NCBI GenBank assembly: GCA_020026075.1
Contig: JAHHQZ010000005.1
Coordinates: forward strand, 4,901 to 68,900
Source of the DNA: Actinobacillus sp.
GTDB lineage: Bacteria; Pseudomonadota; Gammaproteobacteria; Enterobacterales; Pasteurellaceae
DNA length: 64,000 nt
Reading direction: 5' to 3'
Part shown: one piece after another, positions 55,198 through 64,000 of the stretch
How the letters are laid out: every line of letters begins with the position of its first letter
Position numbering within the stretch: position 1 is the stretch's first letter
Made by a program: the position numbers and the translations under genes
Notes under the pieces: model-generated
Told to the model about the DNA's origin: nothing
The model's database searches: none
What the model saw: only the letters and a program-made list of their open reading frames with translations

Positions 55198-55225
55198 TTG
55201 ACAAATAAAATAGCGTGGCTAGAAT
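55198..55225 (+). promoter_or_regulatory. Porin 2 promoter
   Basis: TTGACA (55198-55203), 16-base spacer, TAGAAT (55220-55225). Implied leader of about 95 bases. Confidence 0.8.
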
Positions 55226-55325
55226 GCACGGCGAACAAAGGCTTATTCTTTGTTTTGTTTTTTGATTTAAATCGCTTGGGGGCAACCGCTCTCAGGTAAA
55301 CTAACCCCAAATAAAGGTGTTTATT

Positions 55326-56345
55326 ATGAAAAAAACTCTCGTAGCTCTTTCAGTAGCAGCATTCGCAGCTGCATCTGCCAACGCCGCTGTGGTTTATAAC
55401 CAAGACGGTACTAAATTAGACGTTAATGGTTCTGTACGCGTTGCATTAACTAAACAAACAGGTCATCGTTTAGACCTTGACAACGATGGTTCACGTGTAA
55501 TCTTTAACTTCAGCCAAGACTTAGGCGAAGGCTTCTCTGCACTTGGTTATGTTGAACTTCGTCCAGGTAAGGAGGATGAAACTGGAGATTGGAGTGGTGT
55601 CTATACTAAACAACTCTACGCAGGGTTAGCACAATCTGATATCGGTACATTGACTTTCGGTAAACAAAAGACCGCTGCAGATGACTTTAAACTTGCTGAT
55701 CCAACAGAAAACGGTTTAAGTGTTCTTGATTTTGATGGCTTAAATCAAAACCACTATCTTAACGGTGTTGCGACAGAGGGGAGCAAAGTTGTTCGTTTCG
55801 TAAGTAAAGATTTCGCTGGTTTTGGTTTCCAAACAAGCTATACTTTTGGTGAATCAGATAAAGCGAAGGCTATTACTCGTGGCGTTCAAGTCTTAGCAAC
55901 TTATGCAAATGATTTTGGCGGCCTAGGTTTCCAAGCTCACGCACTTTATGCAGACCACAAGGGTAATACTGAAGACAAACTATACCCAAGTGCCCTTGAG
56001 ACAAGATCTTGGGGTTTAGCGGCTAAAGTTTCTTATGCTGGTTTTGGTTTAGCAACTGACTATGTGCAAGGTAAACTTACTCACGATCAGTTAAACATAG
56101 ACACTAAAGGTAAAGCGTGGTCTGTGGCTGCAACTTACCAAGTAGTAGAACCACTTGATGTATATGCAACTTATACTCACATTAAAGCGGAACATGTTGG
56201 TACAGCTACCCTTAAAGGTATCACTGTAGGTACTCACTACCAAGTAGCTAAAAACGTACAAACTTACGTAGAATACGATACTGTCAAACTTGAACAATTT
56301 GATCGTGTGAACAAATTCTACACAGGTCTTCGTGTATTCTTCTAA
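55326..56345 (+). CDS. General porin, OmpH type (porin 2)
   Basis: Outer-membrane general porin of 339 residues with signal MKKTLVALSVAAFAAASANA and mature start AVVYNQDGTKLDVNGSVRVAL, nearly the OmpH start of Pasteurella and Avibacterium. Contains LAQSDIGTLTFGKQKTAADDF and ends ...KFYTGLRVFF. ATG 55326 begins the signal; GTG 55317 is an unlikely alternative. Codon use is strongly biased, as expected for a major envelope protein. Strong promoter and terminator. Confidence 0.94.
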   Translation: MKKTLVALSVAAFAAASANAAVVYNQDGTKLDVNGSVRVALTKQTGHRLDLDNDGSRVIFNFSQDLGEGFSALGYVELRPGKEDETGDWSGVYTKQLYAGLAQSDIGTLTFGKQKTAADDFKLADPTENGLSVLDFDGLNQNHYLNGVATEGSKVVRFVSKDFAGFGFQTSYTFGESDKAKAITRGVQVLATYANDFGGLGFQAHALYADHKGNTEDKLYPSALETRSWGLAAKVSYAGFGLATDYVQGKLTHDQLNIDTKGKAWSVAATYQVVEPLDVYATYTHIKAEHVGTATLKGITVGTHYQVAKNVQTYVEYDTVKLEQFDRVNKFYTGLRVFF

Positions 56346-56368
56346 TCTTAGTTAAGATTAAACCAATA

Positions 56369-56395
56369 AGCCGCTGTTTTTACAGCGGTTTTTTT
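56369..56395 (+). terminator. Porin 2 terminator
   Basis: Stem CCGCTG/CAGCGG, loop TTTTTA, then seven T. Confidence 0.92.
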
Positions 56396-56497
56396 ATATG
56401 AAAAAATAGCTAGGCGTGGGGGGCTAATGGCAAAAGTATGGGTATGTTTTTATGAAAGGTACTACCAGCCGAGAATTTTTAAACAGCAGATGACAAC

Positions 56498-56526
56498 AAC
56501 GCCTAAGCTTGTTATAGTTAGGCGTT
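56498..56526 (+). terminator. Hairpin upstream of hfq
   Basis: Stem AACGCCTAA/TTAGGCGTT with six T four bases later, 53 bases before the hfq ATG. It may end an upstream transcript or attenuate hfq. Confidence 0.55.
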
Positions 56527-56578
56527 GAGATTTTTTGTCTCTATCTAAACTAATTTATTAACTAAAAGGAAAATTGTT

Positions 56579-56842
56579 ATGGCAAAAGGACAATCACTAC
56601 AAGATCCTTACTTAAACTCACTCCGCCGTGAACGCATTCCCGTTTCTATTTACTTAGTAAACGGTATTAAATTACAAGGTCAAATTGAATCATTCGATCA
56701 ATTCGTTATCTTGTTAAAAAACACGGTTAATCAAATGGTTTACAAGCACGCGATTTCTACTGTTGTGCCAGCTCGTTCAATTTCTCACCATAACCACGCC
56801 CCAGCACAAGAAACCGTGCTTGAAACCACAGTAAGCGAATAA
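56579..56842 (+). CDS. hfq: RNA chaperone Hfq
   Basis: Hexameric Sm-like protein that pairs small RNAs with their targets. The 87-residue protein has the Sm1 motif [39 protein letters not shown] and Sm2 region [13 protein letters not shown]; the C-terminal tail is short (HNHAPAQE...). Usually hfq follows miaA; here neither miaA nor hflX is next to it and a terminator closes it off, so it is a single-gene unit. AAGGA precedes the ATG. Confidence 0.97.
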   Translation: MAKGQSLQDPYLNSLRRERIPVSIYLVNGIKLQGQIESFDQFVILLKNTVNQMVYKHAISTVVPARSISHHNHAPAQETVLETTVSE

Positions 56843-56851
56843 CCATAACGT

Positions 56852-56881
56852 AAAAAGAGAAAGTTTAAACTTTCTCTTTTT
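56852..56881 (+). terminator. hfq terminator
   Basis: Perfect palindrome AAAAAGAGAAAGTTT/AAACTTTCTCTTTTT; can act on both strands. Confidence 0.88.
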
Positions 56882-56935
56882 GGTTTCTGAGCTTATTTTT
56901 ATGTTCTGTTTTTTTATTTTTATTGGTTTTAGCCC

Positions 56936-56981
56936 AAGGTCGGAATTTTCGCCAAAATTTTGACAAATATTCCAGCCTACG
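56936..56981. repeat. GGAAT-core element, inverted pair between hfq and gapA
   Basis: AAGGTCGGAATTTTCG, CCAAAATTTTG, AATATTCCAGCCTACG between convergent genes. Confidence 0.9.
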
Positions 56982-57006
56982 CAAAATGAAAAAAAATAGC
57001 GACAAT

Positions 57007-57034
57007 AAAAAAGCCCGCAATATGCGGACTTTTA
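57007..57034 (-). terminator. gapA terminator
   Basis: Stem GTCCGCA/TGCGGGC (one G-T pair) with a T-run on the minus strand, 19 bases past the gapA stop. Confidence 0.8.
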
Positions 57035-57052
57035 ATGTGGATATACAACCAA

Positions 57053-58377
<1,325 letters not shown>

Positions 58378-59010
58378 ATGCGGAAAGGAAATTTGTATAT
58401 TATTTCAGCACCTAGCGGTGCAGGGAAGTCTTCTTTAATCAGTGCGTTATTAACGGAGAAAGGCGATGAAGTGCCGATGATGGTGTCTATTTCACACACC
58501 ACCCGTGTGCCACGTCCCGGTGAAACAGACGGTGTGCATTATTATTTTGTCGATGTGCCAACCTTTGAGCAAATGATTGCCGAAGATGCGTTTTTGGAAT
58601 ATGCCAATGTGTTTGGCGGCAATTATTATGGTACTTCGCTGGCGGCGATTGAAGAAAATCTCGCCAAAGGGGTTGATGTCTTTTTGGATATTGACTGGCA
58701 AGGCGCACGACAAATTCGTGAAAAAATGCCGAACGCAAAAAGTATTTTCATTTTGCCACCGTCCGTTGTGGAGCTGGAAAACCGTTTGAATGCACGTGGA
58801 CAGGACAGTGCAGAAGTGATTGCAAGCCGAATGGCGAAAGCGTGCGATGAGATGTCGCATTTTGCCGAGTACGATTACGTGGTCATTAACGATGATTTCA
58901 GCCAAGCGCTAGAGAATATTGCTACGATCTTGCAGGCAGAACGTTTGAAAACGGCTTGTCAGAAACAACAGAATGCAGAATTATTTGCCGATCTACTAGC
59001 CAAGCAATAA
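58378..59010 (+). CDS. gmk: Guanylate kinase
   Basis: Converts GMP to GDP. The 210-residue protein has the P-loop [13 protein letters not shown] (about 9-21), [21 protein letters not shown] (GMP binding) and [17 protein letters not shown] 58378 follows AGGGAG. The order gmk-rpoZ-spoT-recG is close to that of E. coli (gmk-rpoZ-spoT-trmH-recG), here without trmH. Confidence 0.97.
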   Translation: MRKGNLYIISAPSGAGKSSLISALLTEKGDEVPMMVSISHTTRVPRPGETDGVHYYFVDVPTFEQMIAEDAFLEYANVFGGNYYGTSLAAIEENLAKGVDVFLDIDWQGARQIREKMPNAKSIFILPPSVVELENRLNARGQDSAEVIASRMAKACDEMSHFAEYDYVVINDDFSQALENIATILQAERLKTACQKQQNAELFADLLAKQ

Positions 59011-59095
59011 GTTTTGGAGTAGAATTTCCGCCTTTCATTTTACTGGTAATTTTTATACTTTTGCCGAAAGCAAGCCCAAGAATCGGAGAAATATT

Positions 59096-59365
59096 ATGGC
59101 TCGTGTAACTGTTCAAGATGCTGTTGCTCAAATTGGTAACCGCTTTGACTTAATTTTAACTGCTGCCCGTCGTGCGAGACAGCTACAATTACACAAACGT
59201 GAAGCACTGGTGCCAGAAGATGGCGATAAACCGACAGTAATCGCTTTACGTGAAATTGAATTGGGCTTGATCACCGATAGCATTATGGATCAGCAAGAAA
59301 ATAATGAAAAACTCGAACGTGAAAAATCTGAAATTGATATGATTTCTTTCATTGCCAACGAATAA
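59096..59365 (+). CDS. rpoZ: RNA polymerase omega subunit
   Basis: Small RNA polymerase subunit that folds the beta' subunit and takes part in ppGpp binding. The 89-residue protein has [30 protein letters not shown] and [20 protein letters not shown], the family core. CGGAG precedes the ATG. A terminator follows, so spoT has its own promoter. Confidence 0.98.
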   Translation: MARVTVQDAVAQIGNRFDLILTAARRARQLQLHKREALVPEDGDKPTVIALREIELGLITDSIMDQQENNEKLEREKSEIDMISFIANE

Positions 59366-59381
59366 CCCTACTTGTTGTCAG

Positions 59382-59416
59382 AAAAAACAGAAAATCCCAT
59401 GGTTTTCTGTTTTTTT
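59382..59416 (+). terminator. rpoZ terminator
   Basis: Stem AAACAGAAAA/TTTTCTGTTT, loop TCCCATGG, then a T-run. Confidence 0.88.
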
Positions 59417-59431
59417 ATGCCCTACCTTAAT

Positions 59432-59468
59432 AAAATTGTCAAAATTTCCCCAGAAATTCCGGCCTAGC
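59432..59468 (-). repeat. GGAAT-core element, single arm between rpoZ and spoT
   Basis: CAAAATTTCCCCAGAAATTCCGGCCTAGC read from the reverse strand as core plus two AT tracts; the left arm is missing. Confidence 0.7.
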
Positions 59469-59552
59469 TATTTTATTTTTTATCTGTTTTGCTATTCTCT
59501 CGGTTTATCTTTTTCCAACGGTGAAATCATCGCTCTAATTTAAGGTTGCCTT

Positions 59553-61676
59553 ATGAAATTGTTCGCCCCTTTAAAGCAAATCATCGATTGTTACCTTCCC
59601 TCTGAACAACGCCAACTCGTTGAGCGTGCTTTTGTGTTAGCCCGTGATGCCCACGAAGGGCAAACGCGCTCGAGTGGCGAGCCTTATATCACGCACCCAG
59701 TGGCGGTGGCCTGCATTGTGGCGAATATGCAACTGGATCACGAGGCGGTAATGGCGGCGTTGTTGCACGATGTGATTGAGGATACGTCTTACACCCAAGA
59801 GGATCTCACGCGTGAATTTGGTAAAAGTGTAGCGGAAATTGTGGAAGGGGTGTCGAAATTAGACAAGCTAAAATTCCGCACTCGCCAAGAGGCGCAGGCG
59901 GCGAATTTCCGCAAAATGATTTTGGCGATGACGGAAGATATTCGGGTTATTTTAATCAAACTCGCTGACCGCACGCACAATATGCGCACACTTGGAGCGC
60001 TGCGTCCAGACAAGCGCCGCCGTATTGCCAAAGAAACTTTAGAAATTTATGCCCCGCTCGCTCATCGTTTGGGCATTGAACACATCAAGAATGAATTAGA
60101 AGATCTTGGGTTCAAGGCAACATATCCCTACCGTTATGCTGTGTTAGAAAAAACTATCGCTGCGGCTCGCCGTCATCGTAAAGAGATGATTGAGCGCATT
60201 TCGCAAGATATTCGTTCTCGCTTAGAAGAGGCGGATATTCATGCACGTGTGTTTGGGCGTGAAAAGCATTTATATGCCATTTATCAAAAAATGCGTCAGA
60301 AAGAACAGCAATTTGATTCCATTATGGATATTTATGCCTTTTGCGTGATCGTAGAAAAACGAGATACCTGCTATTCCGTGCTTGGGCGTTTACACGCTTT
60401 ATATAAGCCTCGTCCAGGACAAATTAAGGATTACATCGCCGTACCAAAAGCTAATGGTTATCAGTCGTTGCAAACCTCAATGATCGGTCCGCACGGCGTG
60501 CCAGTGGAAGTGCATATTTGTACAGAAGAAATGCAACAAATGGCTGAAATGGGCGTTGCAGCACAATGGGTTTACACCGCACGTGGTCGCAATGATAGAA
60601 CGCCAAGTCAAATACGAGCGCAACGCTGGCTCAAGAGTTTAGTAGAGCTACAAGAAAATGTGGGTAGCACTGTAGAATTTATTGAAACAGTTAAGTCAGA
60701 ATTTTTTCCAAAAGAAATTTACGTGTTCACGCCGAAAGGGCGCATTATTGAGTTGCCAAAAGGGGCAACAGCGGTGGATTTTGCTTACGCCGTGCATTCT
60801 GATATTGGTCATCATTGTGTGGGAGCGAATGTTGAACGTAAACCGTATTCGCTCGCCACGCCGTTGGAATCTGGGCAAACGGTAGAAATTTTGACAAAAT
60901 CTTACGCTCACCCCAGTGCGAATTGGCTCAATTTTGTGGTTACCGCACGTGCAAGGGCGAGAATCCGCCAAAGTTTGAAACATTTAAAAGCAGATACCGC
61001 AACGGATCAAGGAAAACGCCAATTACAGCAACTACTTGCGCCTACTCGTATAGAAGACATTTCTGCAGAGCGAGTGCAAGAGGTATTAAAAACCCTCAAA
61101 TTGCGTAGCCTTGACGCGCTGTATGCAGAAATTGGTCTGGGCAATTTAATGGGAACGGTGATAGCCTATCGCCTACTTGGCGTTGCCATTGAAATTGACA
61201 CAGACGGTCAACCGAATCAGCACCCATTAGAAATTAAACGAGCAGCGCAATTATTGACCAATTTTGCTCAATGTTGCCACCCTGTACCAGGTGATCCTAT
61301 TGTGGCGCATATTAGTCCTGGTAAGGGCTTAGTGGTACATCACGAGCATTGTGCAAATGTGCGTCAAGCCAATACTGCCAGTCAAACCCAGCATTTTATG
61401 GCAGTAGAATGGGAAAACGCTGACACCAAAGTGCCATTCGAGGCGGAACTGCATATTGAAATTATCAATACAGCGGACAGCCTACCACACTTAATGGCTA
61501 CCATTGTGGGAATGGACAGCTCCATTCATAGCATTTGGACGGAAGAACAAACGGGCAGTTTATACCAAATTATTCTCGTGGTTACCGTGCGTGATACTCA
61601 GCATTTGGCGAATATTATGCGTAAAATCAAATCCTTACAAGGATTTATCAGCATTAGACGGAACATCAATAATTAA
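59553..61676 (+). CDS. spoT: Bifunctional (p)ppGpp synthase/hydrolase SpoT
   Basis: Makes and degrades the alarmone (p)ppGpp, mainly in response to nutrient and fatty-acid starvation. The 707-residue protein has the hydrolase HD domain (HPVAVACIVANMQLD, ALLHDVIEDT, about 45-75), a synthetase region (GREKHLYAIYQKM, IMDIYAFCVIV, RPGQIKDYIAVPKANGYQSLQT), a TGS domain (YVFTPKGRIIELPKGATAVDFAYAVH) and a C-terminal ACT domain. The retained HD motif shows hydrolase capacity, so SpoT rather than RelA. recG follows without a gap. Confidence 0.97.
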   Translation: MKLFAPLKQIIDCYLPSEQRQLVERAFVLARDAHEGQTRSSGEPYITHPVAVACIVANMQLDHEAVMAALLHDVIEDTSYTQEDLTREFGKSVAEIVEGVSKLDKLKFRTRQEAQAANFRKMILAMTEDIRVILIKLADRTHNMRTLGALRPDKRRRIAKETLEIYAPLAHRLGIEHIKNELEDLGFKATYPYRYAVLEKTIAAARRHRKEMIERISQDIRSRLEEADIHARVFGREKHLYAIYQKMRQKEQQFDSIMDIYAFCVIVEKRDTCYSVLGRLHALYKPRPGQIKDYIAVPKANGYQSLQTSMIGPHGVPVEVHICTEEMQQMAEMGVAAQWVYTARGRNDRTPSQIRAQRWLKSLVELQENVGSTVEFIETVKSEFFPKEIYVFTPKGRIIELPKGATAVDFAYAVHSDIGHHCVGANVERKPYSLATPLESGQTVEILTKSYAHPSANWLNFVVTARARARIRQSLKHLKADTATDQGKRQLQQLLAPTRIEDISAERVQEVLKTLKLRSLDALYAEIGLGNLMGTVIAYRLLGVAIEIDTDGQPNQHPLEIKRAAQLLTNFAQCCHPVPGDPIVAHISPGKGLVVHHEHCANVRQANTASQTQHFMAVEWENADTKVPFEAELHIEIINTADSLPHLMATIVGMDSSIHSIWTEEQTGSLYQIILVVTVRDTQHLANIMRKIKSLQGFISIRRNINN

Positions 61677-63764
61677 ATGAGCAAAAGCTTTCTGCACGCC
61701 ATTCCGCTAACCACATTGAGCGGCGTTGGCAATGCAACGGTACAAAAACTAAACAAACTTGGCATTTGCAACGTGCAGGATTTGTTGTTTCACTTCCCAC
61801 GTCGCTATGAAGATCGTACCAAAATCACCTCCATTGCTCAGTTACAAATTGGGCAATACGCCACTGTGTGTGGGCGAGTGCAAACTTGCACAATGCAGAA
61901 ACGAACCTTGCTCGTTACCATTTCTGATGGCACAAGCAAGCTCGGTTTTCGTTTTTTTCATTTCTTTGCAGGAATGGTGCAGAGTTTCCAAGTGGGGGCG
62001 GAGGTTGTCGCCTTTGGTGAAGTGAAACGTGGCTACTTTATGGCAGAAATGACGCACCCTGAGTATGAAATTATTCAGCCTAACAGCCATTTTGAACTTC
62101 CACAAACCCTCACCGCCATTTACCCCAGCACGGAAGGTTTTAAACAAGCGAGCTGGAAAAAGTTAATTGACCAAGCCCTTGCCTTGCTGGAAAAAACGCC
62201 ATTGCAAGACACCTTACCCACAGAATTTAATCCCTATCCTTTTGATTTAAAAACCGCTTTGCAGTTTTTACATCGCCCACAAAAATACGCCGATAGCGAC
62301 ACCCAGCTCACCTTGCTGCACGAAGGCAAACACCCAGCACAAAAACGCCTAGCATTTGAAGAATTACTCGCTCACCAACTGCGTTTGCTGAAAAGTAAAC
62401 AGCAACATCACCAGCTCAAAGCTCGCCCATTGCCTCATCAAAATGTCAAATTGTACGAGCCTTTTCTAAAAAATTTAGGGTTCACGCCGACCAATGCTCA
62501 AAAAAGGGAAGGCCGGAATATTTTGCAAGATTTAGGAAAATCCGTGCCAATGATGCGTCTGTTGCAAGGGGATGTTGGGGCAGGAAAAACGCTAGTGGCG
62601 GCACTGGCTGCCCTTTGTGCGGTCGGAAATGGCACACAAGTGGCAATTATGGCGCCTACGGAAATTCTCGCCGAACAGCATTTTCAAAAATTCTGCGAAT
62701 GGTTTGAACCGCTGGGGATTCAAGTGGCGTGGCTTGCTGGCAAAGTTAAAGGCGTGGCACGGCGCAAAACCTTAGAGGCCATTGCAGACGGCAGCGCACA
62801 GGTGATTATCGGCACGCAGGCGCTGTTTCAAAATGACGTGAATTATTCCGACCTAGCGTTAGTTATCGTTGACGAGCAACACCGCTTTGGCGTGGAGCAA
62901 CGTTTGCAGCTGCGTGAAAAAGGCAAACAGGGTGAATACTGCCCCCATCAGTTAATAATGACTGCGACACCAATTCCACGCACGCTGGCGATGGTCAACT
63001 GTGCGGATTTGGATAAATCCGTGCTAGATGAATTGCCCCCAGGTCGCACACCGATTCAAACGGCGGTGTTTGATCAAGATCGCCGTGAAGAATTGATCGC
63101 TCGTATCGGCTATGTTTGCCGAGAAGAAAAACGGCAAGTGTACTGGGTTTGCACGCTGGTAGAAGAAAGTGAAACCCTAGACGCACAGGCAGCGGCAGCG
63201 GCGGCGGATGATCTCACACGGGCAATGCCTGACCTTCGCATAGGCTTGGTTCACGGCAGAATGAAAGCAGATGAAAAACAACAGGTTATGCAGGCATTTA
63301 AAGCTCACGAATTGGATTTGCTGGTGGCAACAACAGTTATCGAAGTGGGGGTGGATGTGCCGAATGCGAGCGTGATTGTTATTGAAAATGCGGAACGCTT
63401 GGGGCTTGCGCAGTTGCACCAGTTGCGTGGGCGTGTGGGACGTGGCAGCACGGCATCCTTTTGTGTGCTTTTGTATAAAGCGCCGCTTGGAAAAGATTCT
63501 CGCCGCCGTTTAGACATTATGCGAGCCACGCAAGATGGCTTTAAAATTGCCGAAGAAGATTTAAAAATTCGTGGTGCTGGTGAATTATTAGGCAAAAAAC
63601 AAACAGGTGAAGAAACCTTTAAAGTGGCGGACTTACTGCGAGATGAAGATTTAGTGCCGATTGCTGATGAGTATGCACGAAATTTATTCAATCAGCATCC
63701 AAAATTAGTTGATGAGTTAATCGCACGCTGGGGCGGCGACCGTCAGGAATTTGCGCAAAGTTAA
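61677..63764 (+). CDS. recG: ATP-dependent DNA helicase RecG
   Basis: Branch-migrating helicase that restarts stalled forks and processes recombination intermediates. The 695-residue protein has the N-terminal wedge/OB domain (about 1-180), motif I LQGDVGAGKTLVAALAAL, motif II VDEQHRFGVEQR, motif III TATPIPRTLA and motif VI HQLRGRVGRG. Just before motif I the variable residues read KREGRNILQDL, encoded by an element arm, without length change against E. coli RecG. ATG directly follows the spoT stop. Confidence 0.97.
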   Translation: MSKSFLHAIPLTTLSGVGNATVQKLNKLGICNVQDLLFHFPRRYEDRTKITSIAQLQIGQYATVCGRVQTCTMQKRTLLVTISDGTSKLGFRFFHFFAGMVQSFQVGAEVVAFGEVKRGYFMAEMTHPEYEIIQPNSHFELPQTLTAIYPSTEGFKQASWKKLIDQALALLEKTPLQDTLPTEFNPYPFDLKTALQFLHRPQKYADSDTQLTLLHEGKHPAQKRLAFEELLAHQLRLLKSKQQHHQLKARPLPHQNVKLYEPFLKNLGFTPTNAQKREGRNILQDLGKSVPMMRLLQGDVGAGKTLVAALAALCAVGNGTQVAIMAPTEILAEQHFQKFCEWFEPLGIQVAWLAGKVKGVARRKTLEAIADGSAQVIIGTQALFQNDVNYSDLALVIVDEQHRFGVEQRLQLREKGKQGEYCPHQLIMTATPIPRTLAMVNCADLDKSVLDELPPGRTPIQTAVFDQDRREELIARIGYVCREEKRQVYWVCTLVEESETLDAQAAAAAADDLTRAMPDLRIGLVHGRMKADEKQQVMQAFKAHELDLLVATTVIEVGVDVPNASVIVIENAERLGLAQLHQLRGRVGRGSTASFCVLLYKAPLGKDSRRRLDIMRATQDGFKIAEEDLKIRGAGELLGKKQTGEETFKVADLLRDEDLVPIADEYARNLFNQHPKLVDELIARWGGDRQEFAQS
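62508..62533 (+). repeat. GGAAT-core element, single arm inside recG
   Basis: GAAGGCCGGAATATTTTGCAAGATTT, in frame as EGRNILQDL, just before the helicase P-loop. Confidence 0.65.
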
Positions 63765-63784
63765 AAATTACCGCAAAACCGAAA

Positions 63785-63810
63785 GGCTAGGCTGGAATTT
63801 TTATAAAAAA
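63785..63810 (+). repeat. GGAAT-core element, single arm after recG
   Basis: GGCTAGGCTGGAATTTTT then ATAAAAAAAT, 20 bases beyond the recG stop; no partner arm. Confidence 0.75.
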
Positions 63811-63895
63811 ATGTTCAAACACAAAGCAAAGATTGAGCTAAATTTGCCGTTTTGTTTATCATTCAATCAAGTGTAAATAAAATTAAAATTTTTTG

Positions 63896-63923
63896 TTGAT
63901 TATTAAAATAAAATCCGTATTAT
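63896..63923 (+). promoter_or_regulatory. Promoter of the tRNA operon
   Basis: TTGATT (63896-63901), 16-base spacer, TATTAT (63918-63923), followed by GC-rich CGCCC, typical of a stable-RNA discriminator. Confidence 0.7.
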
Positions 63924-63945
63924 ACGCCCTCGTTGCAGCGTAGAC

Positions 63946-64000
63946 GGGTCGTTAGCTCAGTCGGTAGAGCAGTAGACTTTTAATCTATTGGTCGAAGGTT
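63946..64000 (+). tRNA. tRNA-Lys (TTT anticodon), 3' end beyond window
   Basis: Begins GGGTCGTTAGCTCAGTCGG (acceptor and D arm), anticodon stem GTAGA/TCTAT with loop CTTTTAA, hence anticodon TTT. 55 of about 76 bases are in the window. Confidence 0.96.

Larger units (their letters stand above)
54688..55325. other. Long AT-rich gap upstream of porin 2
   Basis: No gene is convincing; a 95-codon minus-strand frame at its left end runs through the element and looks random. It holds a CRP site (54954-54969), a 15-bp inverted repeat (55059-55160) and the porin promoter. Confidence 0.65.

Overview
The window is chromosomal DNA from a member of the Pasteurellaceae. Gene order and protein sequences match the Haemophilus/Pasteurella/Avibacterium group: leuS-lptE-holA, aroQ-accB-accC-yhdT-panF, hinT-nagZ-rlmC, mepM divergent from znuCB, yjgA-pmbA, rapA-rluA, a HI0002-like acyl-CoA ligase and OmpH/OmpP2-type porins. 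The genus cannot be fixed from the sequence. Most of the window is ordinary housekeeping DNA, densely packed, with short AT-rich intergenic gaps.

Layout. 1-4 kb: end of mog, then modABC (molybdate uptake), then an Mrr-type restriction nuclease. 4-6 kb: a small accessory cassette (META-domain lipoprotein; outer-membrane beta-barrel frameshifted in a poly-A tract) between two copies of the pepE 3' end. 6-12.6 kb: pepE, dcuC, an exported SAM-hydrolase-like protein, fumC, panF, yhdT. 12.6-18.5 kb: accC, accB, aroQ, hinT-nagZ-rlmC, nfuA. 18.6-24.5 kb: an O-antigen-ligase-like gene behind a heptanucleotide repeat, competence gene comF, rluA, rapA. 24.7-33.7 kb: acyl-CoA ligase, a metal permease, fadL, a TatD-family hydrolase, yjgA, pmbA, a candidate Fur-controlled small RNA, hpt. 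33.7-34.6 kb: a decayed IS3-family element and a short orphan ORF. 34.8-37.8 kb: psuK-psuG and cutC. 37.9-46 kb: ArsA-like ATPase, cory-CC-star-like protein and cstA; an extracellular nuclease; porin 1; mepM. 46-50 kb: znuC-znuB-corC-lnt. 50-58 kb: holA, lptE, leuS, porin 2, hfq, gapA. 58-64 kb: gmk, rpoZ, spoT, recG and the start of a tRNA-Lys gene.

The most striking feature is a dispersed element whose arms read roughly C-W-A-S-G-Y-Y-GGAAT-W-TT, then about four bases, then AAAATTTT. I count about 44 arms: 14 inverted pairs, nearly all between genes, and 16 single arms, nine of them inside coding sequence. Density (about 0.7 per kb), layout (a GC-containing core followed by two phased AT tracts), inverted pairs at gene ends and single copies inside genes are all what the DNA uptake signal sequence (USS) of Haemophilus looks like. 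Yet the known USS cores are nearly absent here: no AAGTGCGGT and one ACAAGCGGTC found by eye. I propose that this is a divergent uptake sequence. A perfect competence-type CRP-S site before comF, and a second one in a gene-poor gap, fit a naturally competent organism. Other points of interest are two likely phase-variable loci, a Fur-box small RNA, repeat-derived peptide segments in HolA, AccC, RecG, NagZ, ModC and CstA, and a duplicated segment around the 4-6 kb cassette.
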